This document shows positions 57,413 through 64,000 of a stretch of 64,000 nucleotides of DNA, piece by piece; position 1 is the first letter of the stretch, and each line of letters starts with the position of its first letter. The notes beneath the pieces were generated by a model. It saw only the letters and a program-made list of their open reading frames with translations. It was not told the DNA's origin and made no database searches. The DNA is from Takashimella koratensis (lineage: Eukaryota > Basidiomycota > Tremellomycetes > Trichosporonales > Tetragoniomycetaceae). Where the stretch lies: NCBI GenBank assembly GCA_003116875.1, contig BCKT01000008.1:1-64000 (forward strand), written 5' to 3'. The position numbers and the translations under genes are program-made.

Positions 57413-58934
57413 TTTGAGAGTAGCCAGACTGATCGTATATAGTATTGTTTCGGCAGGCTTATGTCCTCAGACGTAGAGGTTGGATAGGGGTACAAGGCAT
57501 TGTTCTCTTGCAGTGGTATATATACTCAACCCATTCGGATCATCGGGTCCGTTAGAGTCCTCAACAACGAGGGGGGGTATTGCCGTTGGGGACAGCAAAC
57601 ACCCGGCGCGACTCCGGCCATCGCGTTGGCCGAACAACGCTTTGGGCGCGTGTTGATGGAAATTCACGATCGCTTGTCACCTGATCATACTGGCATCAAC
57701 GCTCGTCACTGCCTTTGAGAACGATTACGGACCTACACCCCGGAAGGATGATCAAGTCAAGATCCCGTTCGGCGGCCATTCCCTTCGCTTTCTCAGTGCC
57801 CTGTTCTGCTTTTACCTACCTTGCCCCATCGGCCGCCCAAGGATGTCCGTGGTCGTGATGGTACGGTAATTAGCCCACGTTCATGATCCAGTAGTTCCGA
57901 AACCGATTTTTCGGGTCTATTTCGTCTTCTCTACCTTGGGAGGTCTAGGTGCCTCCCTTGACGGCGAGTCTCTCAACCGTTGGGCAATGGCATACCGCTC
58001 TGCGCTTTTCCTTGTTCCGTTGCTGGGGGCATCACGACTTGATAGAACCAAATCCCTCCTTGATGAACCGCAATTCGCTTCGCTTGGTATTTGGAATTGA
58101 TGGATGGGTCCGAGCAGTAATCAGGCCAAACACTCGACGCCTTAACCGAGGCTCGCCGACACTCCCTTTGGACACGGGGTAGCCAGCCCGCATCTTGAGA
58201 TCGTATCACCTTCCCAAACACCGAAACTGTCTCCGTGAGTCCTTTGCTTTCACCGGGTAACGAGCGGACCGAAAAGATGTCGACATCGTACTTGTTTTCG
58301 ATAATGTGTTCCGGATTGTCCTTGCAATCTTCAAGAGGCTTCTGAGAACCAAACCCACAGAGCACATGACTGCGTTGCGTTCGCGCTTGCACGTGAGGAA
58401 ACTGTCCACTTCGGATGATTGAACGAGTTTCCGGAAGAAGGCTGGGGAAGAAGCCATCGGGCAAGAAGCACTGGGGCAAGATCGGGCAAGAAGAAGTCGG
58501 GACAGAACCTTCGAGACCTTGGACTCGTGCTTTAATCAAAGTGACAGGAGGACATAGCACTTGTGAGTGGTGGACACGCCCTCAGCACGTTGGACTACGC
58601 AGGCTAGGGAAGGGTAGATCAGATATTGTGGACTCGTGATCTGGTGTTGGCCGCTGGGTTGACCGTGATCGGCGTCCGACTCCTCGGACAAGGTGTCCCG
58701 ACATGTAGTGTGATGTAGATCACGTTGACCATCAAGCAAGAGGTTGAGCATCGACTTGTTCATCCAGTCTTCGAAGGGTCGTCCGTCGCATGCAGACGAG
58801 TCGGAGATGTCATGCCCCGTGCCAAGTGCCACTTGGTTGAGATGACTGACCATTTTTCGCGATTCCCGATTTATTTACGTTGTCGCCTATTGGATCTTGG
58901 TCCCCATTCATCCACCTTGTCCTCATCCACCACC
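57413..58934. other. Divergent intergenic region
   Basis: 1.5 kb between the damaged oxygenase (-) and Zn2Cys6 regulator 3 (+). TATA-like tatatata lies at about 57523 and tatatag at about 57436 in the direction of the oxygenase. No frame with a motif; frames at 57973-58560 lack splice or domain support. Confidence 0.5.
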
Positions 58935-61900
58935 ATGGACAGCAACAACCCCGGCCCATCCAAGCAGATCAGATCCAGCCAACGCGAAGTCAAGAGGTGA
59001 GCCCTCCTCTTTTGTCACTCACCCCTTGATTCTTCTGCTGACCCGCCTTAGCTGTGGATTCTGTTATCGACGAAAGGTAGGTCCCGTTCACCCCTCAGTC
59101 CAAAGTTTCAATTCCAATCTCATCTCCCCCGCCGATTCGGGCAAGCCCCGCATCATCACCTGTTGTTGGTGTTGGGCGGCAAAGTCGACACGTCGTGGAT
59201 CACAACCACAGCGCGTTCGGCCCGTTGCACAGACTCATCTCAATGCAAGAAACAGCGCTGACCTTGCATCTCCCCACGTCCCCGCAATACTGCATGGTAT
59301 ATGTCTTCTGCCGCCCTTTCCCGTATAGGTGAAATGTGACAAGGTCTTTCCTTGTTCTCGCTGCGTCTCGCGCGGCCTCGGCGACCTATGCGAGCAAGAG
59401 TGAGTCTCCTGCCATTGTTTTGCATCCAATCGCCATGCTGTCCAAGCGACAATTCAGCAGCTGACTAGCTCTTCCTGTCATTCCTTGCATCTTCCCCCAC
59501 CCTAGATCCGTCATCGTCAACGGCCGGATCACAGGGAGCGGTGCTGAGCGTACTGTCCGCCGCCAACCGACCCTCCCTCAGCTATTGGAGGAGAACAAGT
59601 CGCTTCATCGCAAGTTGAACGCGCAGGAAAAGGTGATCCGTACGCTTATGGACCAGCTGCAAGCTACGAAAATTGGCGAAGGGGGTAGTGCGCTAGGTGA
59701 TGGCGACGCTGAGGGTGATGGGTCTGGGGATGGATACGGCGACTATGACGATGACGACGAGGACGAGCTGGTGCCCAAAGTGGAGAAGGAGGAGCCCGAT
59801 ACAGACGACTCGGACGAAGCGGGGGCAGTGAAGAAACGGAAGCGAGGAGAGATTGATCGCGCGACAGCTGCGGCAGGATTCACAGGCGCCGCGGTGGTAC
59901 CTGGGAAGTCGGGTGGTGGGCGTCCAGAGAGAGGAGTCCCCTCGGGAGTACAGTCGGCGGCGTCGACCCCAGAGCCAGAGGTGCGCGCGGCGGAATTGGA
60001 GAGGGCAGAGTACCTCGCGACTGTGGGGCAGGTGTTTGGACTCTCTGGCAAGGAAGCGGTCAGCGGGCAGCAGGTAAGCAGGGGTAGGGAGCGAAGCACT
60101 AGTTTTTTTTTCACGCATATATCGGATTGAACTCTTTGAAATCGCAGCTGACGCATCGCCTAGCCCAACCACCTCTTCGCGCAACCGGGGGAACACACAC
60201 TCGAATCCCTCCGTTCCCTTGTCCCTCTTAAACACAGCCCCTTCCTCGTCAGATGGCACTGCAACTTCTTACACTGGATTCACCCAGTCTTCCACGTGCC
60301 TACGTTCATCAGGGAACATGACGAGTGGATCTGCGCATTGCTTGAGGGAGAAGCACCGGAGCGGTCGTATGATTTCTATGCGTTGTGTGAGTACCGTGGG
60401 CTCTGGGAAGTGGGAGATAGGGTACGGCCGATGCTGATGATGGTGTTACCCGCAGACTACGCGATCATCGCTTGCAGCTTGTACTTTATGGACGACTCGG
60501 TCGCTCTAGGGATCGGAATGACGCGAGGTGAGTCTAAAGTCGCACCCTGCGAGCCTAATCAATGCACATCTTAACCGCGCTGACACAAAACAGAGGCACT
60601 AGACTTCTTGCCTCGGTTCTGGTTCGACACGGCGCTCAATTGTCTCCAACTTAGCGGGTTCATGGTCTTCCCTACCATGCCGGTCCTCCAAGCCATCTGC
60701 ATTTTGCCCATGATTGCCCATGCTTTCGAGTACGTTTTACCTCCACTACTTTCCTATCACCGCATTTCAACCCAGAACATCGCGCTAACACCCCTACAGC
60801 AGCTCAAAGTACCTGTCTTCTCTGATGCACTGCGCCCTCGGACTCGCACGTGACCTAAACTTTCACCTGGTCAGCGCCAACACCCCACCGGGCCTGTTTG
60901 GTGGCGTTGTACGGTGCGAGCTGATTCGGCGCGTCTGGTGGTGTCTCAAGCTCTCGGATAGGTAGGTCGTGACGATACAGAGCAGAGTTGTTTGCTGACT
61001 ACATTTATAGTCTTTCGCCCGGCGCACAGCATCCGTTCCACCTCACCTACCCAGGTGAGTCTAGTGTTGAGTAACTCGATGCAGATGCTGACTTTGACAG
61101 CCGCGTGGACGTCACCACCTGCCAACGTCGATGACCACGAACTGACCGACGACCGGCCTGTGAAACCTCACGAGCTCTCGCAAACCACTTGCGTCTCCCA
61201 GTGAGCTCCTCCTTTTTTCCCGCTATGCTCATTGTCATTCGCTAAAACTCCTTAGCCTTTTACTCATGGCCCGCCTCTCCGACCTCTTCCGCGATTTTTG
61301 CCACACGTTTAGTACCAAAGAAAGCCTTGGTTCTCGATACCGCTGCGTCAAATCCTTCGACGATCGCCTCGACCATTTGTTCGACGTCATCCCTGAGCTC
61401 AGACCATTTGAGAACGAGGTGTACGTCAAAAAAATCGATCAGAGTGAAAATGCTCCGTTCGACTGGAGACCGTGGTCGAGGTTCTTGTGGGCAGCGGCGG
61501 TGTCGACTTGTAGGATCCAACTGTATCGATGGTTCCTTGGTCGGAGTTACTCGGATGAGCGGTTTGCCGAAGTTCGCTCGGTAAGTCTTACTGCGGATGA
61601 CATTGCGTCATTCTGTTACAAGTGCATTGTCGATGAACCTGATGACCCTCGCAGATCTGCGTTCAAGCGGCTCGCACTACCCTGGCGGTCCGAGAGATCC
61701 CAGTACCTCCGATGTTCCAGAAAAACTGGCACGTATCCTCGTACACCGTCATCTCCGGCATGGTCCTCGCCATTGAGCTTACGCATGGGCGTCCCGACCC
61801 TGACGCGGCTCGCCGACTACGCGCCGAGGTGATCGAGGTGCTCACGCTTCTCCGCGCGACGAACAACCCGAACGCCATGGTCCGGAGGGGGATCGAGATA

Positions 61901-62431
61901 CTCGACAAGATGCTGGTCGAGGCCGAAGCGACCAAGGCCGCTGCGGCGAAGATGAACACAAAGGCCAAAGGAAAAGCAAAAGCGAAGACGGCAGGGCAGC
62001 CGGCTCAGGTTCCGGGTGTCGTCGGGCAGGTTGGGGTGTTACCGACTGGTGCTGGAGTCGATCCGAGCTTGACCATCGGACATGGCGTGACAGTCGCTGG
62101 AGATGGGTTCGCACCGATCGGCTCTGGAGACGGACTCGGTGCCGAGTCCAAGCTGGGCGCAGGGTCGGGCGGCGCGGGCGTCGAGGTTGGCGCAGGGACA
62201 GGACTCAGCCTCAACGCCAACACTGGTATCTTCAACCAGCCTGGAATGTTAGATCCCACAACCGGGACAAGCGGGGAGACGACAGATCTCGGCTTTGTGG
62301 ATTTCACACAAGGTGGGGTTTGGCCTACAACCATTCCACTCGATCTGGATAGCGATCTGTTGAATATCTTGCTCAATGGGGACTCGTGGTCGGTACCTTT
62401 CCCAGAAGGTGACATGTTGTTTGATGCGTAA
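58935..62431 (+). CDS. Zn2Cys6 fungal transcription factor 3
   Basis: Starts MDSNNPGPSKQIRSSQREVK. The zinc cluster is spread over three exons: CGFCYRRK, then KCDKVFPCSRCVSRGLGDLC (C-x2-C-x6-C-x5-C-x2-C-x8-C). The second intron (about 59.08-59.33 kb) is 250 nt. A coiled coil follows (LLEENKSLHRKLNAQEKVIRTLMDQL), then an acidic GD-rich stretch and a basic KKRKRGE. The middle homology region lies at 60.2-61.7 kb with VHVPTFIREHDEW, LQLSGFMVFPTMPVLQAICIL, LGLARDLNFHL and VRCELIRRVWWCLK, the fungal_trans signature. The tail is Lys/Ala- then Gly-rich and ends acidic and hydrophobic (LDLDSDLLNILLNGDSW), a probable activation segment, with TAA at 62429. About 850-900 residues. Targets unknown. Confidence 0.85.
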
Positions 62432-62765
62432 GAGACGAGGGGGAAGGGAGTGAACGGTACAAATGTATGTATTAACTGATTGTGAAATGAACAGTTTGTA
62501 GCGGGCAAAGTATTCTCTCCGCGATGGATATGCGCGTCTCTGACCAAAGCCTGGTACCAGTGACATTGTGCAAAACATGCGGTGCATGGACAAGCGCTCG
62601 ATGAGCAAGACTACAAGATTGGGATGTATGTGAAACAATGAAGATATAAGTTGGCTTCCAAAAGGGAGGCGACGTCTACAATTCTAACGCCGCCGATTTC
62701 GTTACTACCTCGACCGATCACGCACACGGCGTCGAGACCGAGCGGTGATCCATGCCCTCGTCCAT
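62432..62765. other. Convergent 3' intergenic region
   Basis: 334 bp between the stops of the transcription factor (+) and the PhyH-type gene (-). Nothing recognised beyond probable UTRs. Confidence 0.5.
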
Positions 62766-63863
62766 CTAGTACGCGAGCGCACCGACGAGCTTGAGGACCT
62801 TGTCGGTCCTGGGAGGGGGAGCGCGCGGGACGCCCTTGTCGTACGGGCATGGCTGGCCGTCTCGGAGAACTGGCTCGTGGTCACGCGAGTAGATGGCGGC
62901 GAAGGGAACGTGGGTGGTACCTCGGCTAGTCTCGAAGCACTCGACACGGGTCTTTCGGTCCTCCTCTGACAAGAGGGCGGCTGGGGCCATGCAGATGTAG
63001 GTGCAGATACGGTCACGCTCGCCCTTTGGTCGGACGTTGTAGTGCATCGTCCTCGAGTCCCAAAGGATGAGGTCGCCAGGTCCAGCGCAGACCTTGACCC
63101 ACTTGCAGCCTCGGTCAAAGAACCACTGCTGCTGCTCGTCGGTGAAGCCGTACCAGTCGAAGGGGCCCCAAGAGTTGTAAGACTCGCGACCGTGGATGTC
63201 GAAGAACTCCTCGACGAGCTTGGACGAGCCCTCGAGGACCATGAGACCGCCGTCGTCGGGACCGCACTCGTTAAGGTTCACAAGGCCCTGGCAGCAGTAG
63301 AATCCACGGCGGTGAAGGGACTGGTCCATGTGCTCCCATTTCCCGCCATCCTCGACGTCGGTACGCTTAGGGAGCATGATAGAACCACCGTCGAAAGAGG
63401 TGATGAGCTCGTCGGTGCCCCAGACTTTAGCAAAGGCGTCGATAATCCCGTCCTCGCATCGGAGGTCCCAGAGCTGTGAAGTGTTAGCGGGAGGCGGCAT
63501 GAAAAGTGGTTAAAGCCAAGGCGAGAGAGGCAATTGAAAGTCTCCACTTACATGCTTCTCGTGGCAGTAACCGTAACCGTGGAACATGCCACCCTTGACG
63601 TGAACCGGGAGGTGCTCGTTCTTCCAAGTGCTGATATCGTTACGGTCAAAGCCGAGAGGGAAGGACTCGAGCCATTTGAAGGATTCCTCACGGTATTCGA
63701 GAGCGCGGTCGAGTGGGACAGCACCCTTGACAACGTAGTAGCCCTTGGTGACGAGGTCGTCACGCCAGTCGCCGAAAGTAGCCTTGTCGAGGCGCGAGGC
63801 GTACTTGAATGGTGGGAGCTCGGGAGGAGGGGTCGTGCGAAGAACAGGGGCGGGGACGGGCAT
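62766..63863 (-). CDS. PhyH-type 2-oxoglutarate dioxygenase
   Basis: Phytanoyl-CoA dioxygenase-like enzyme, about 345 residues, two exons with an intron at about 63.48-63.55 kb. From 63863: MPVPAPVLRTTPPPELPPFK, then KGYYVVKGAVPLDRALEYR. Exon 2 shows GGKWEHMDQSLHR (His-x-Asp iron ligands), CCQGLVNLNECGPDDGGLMV (the usual strand after the first ligands), and DLILWDSRTMHYNVRPKGERDR (distal His and 2-oxoglutarate Arg). The C-terminus is Pro/Lys-rich, ending KLVGALAY and TAG at 62766. There is no clear peroxisomal signal (the last three residues are not SKL-like), so a cytosolic enzyme acting on an unknown small molecule is as likely as phytanoyl-CoA hydroxylation. The promoter lies in 63864-64000. 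Confidence 0.85.
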
Positions 63864-64000
63864 GGTGCTGTGGTTGGGGTGGATAGGGTGAAGTGAGGGC
63901 GTAAAGTTTGCGGTGTGGGAGATTGAGATCGGTGTCGGTGCAAGTGGCGAAGAAGACCGGAACCGTAGGTGGATTGTGGGGAGGGATTGGACAAGAATGA

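Noticed and set aside
1..64000. tRNA, rRNA and CRISPR arrays
   Set aside because: Looked for tRNA-like T-arm and acceptor pairs and for regularly spaced short repeats. None convincing was found.

Overview
The window looks like nuclear DNA of a basidiomycete fungus. Genes are broken by many very short GT-AG introns, often only 34-45 nt, with CTGAC/CTAAC-type branch points close to the acceptor. The gene set is eukaryotic and fungal: a hybrid histidine kinase, three Zn2Cys6 regulators, Arp2/3 ARPC4, an Fpr3/4-type FKBP and an Atg22-like carrier. Intron style and protein flavour suggest a tremellomycete yeast, perhaps Trichosporonales; this is an inference. It is a draft assembly: there is an N-gap and there are long C homopolymers at 11.7, 37.7 and 55.4 kb.

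Layout. 1-1.02 kb: two families of direct repeats. 1.26-11.5 kb (minus): a very large Mak/Chk1-type hybrid histidine kinase, preceded upstream on the same strand by a mitochondrial MDL1-type ABC transporter. 11.9-18.9 kb: an Inp2/vezatin-like two-TM protein (+), a 2OG-Fe(II) oxygenase (-) and a Gly/Gln-rich hydrophilin-like gene with 8-nt and 10-nt exons (+). 19.2-36.9 kb is compact: Zn2Cys6 regulator, NmrA/SDR-like reductase, GNAT acetyltransferase, Atg22-like transporter, a large uncharacterised protein, a second Zn2Cys6 regulator, GlcNAc kinase, an AYR1-like SDR, a GH35/DUF5597 glycosidase and a VWA-domain protein. Several neighbours are convergent with only 17-136 bp between stops. GlcNAc kinase, the glycosidase and the adjoining regulator could form a loose sugar-use neighbourhood, which is inferred only from proximity.

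36.9-42.6 kb is repeat-like: an assembly gap, a decayed Tc1/mariner-type transposase, and two diverged paralogues of an unrecognised family that share exon phases. 42.9-46.9 kb: the FKBP gene (nucleoplasmin-like N-terminus) and ARPC4, divergently transcribed. 46.9-51 kb is unusually gene-poor and ends in a pyrimidine-rich leader of a family-2-like glycosyltransferase (51-53.7 kb). 55.8-57.4 kb holds a second copy of the 2OG oxygenase, frameshifted and lacking the first iron-ligand His. 58.9-64 kb: a third Zn2Cys6 regulator (+) and a PhyH-type dioxygenase (-).

Exon boundaries were worked out by eye from splice signals, frame continuity and family resemblance. Where exon lengths were summed (Inp2-like, hydrophilin-like, NmrA-like, AYR1-like, ARPC4, glycosyltransferase and the first orphan paralogue) they are divisible by three. 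No tRNA, rRNA, CRISPR array or bacterial-type operon was recognised.
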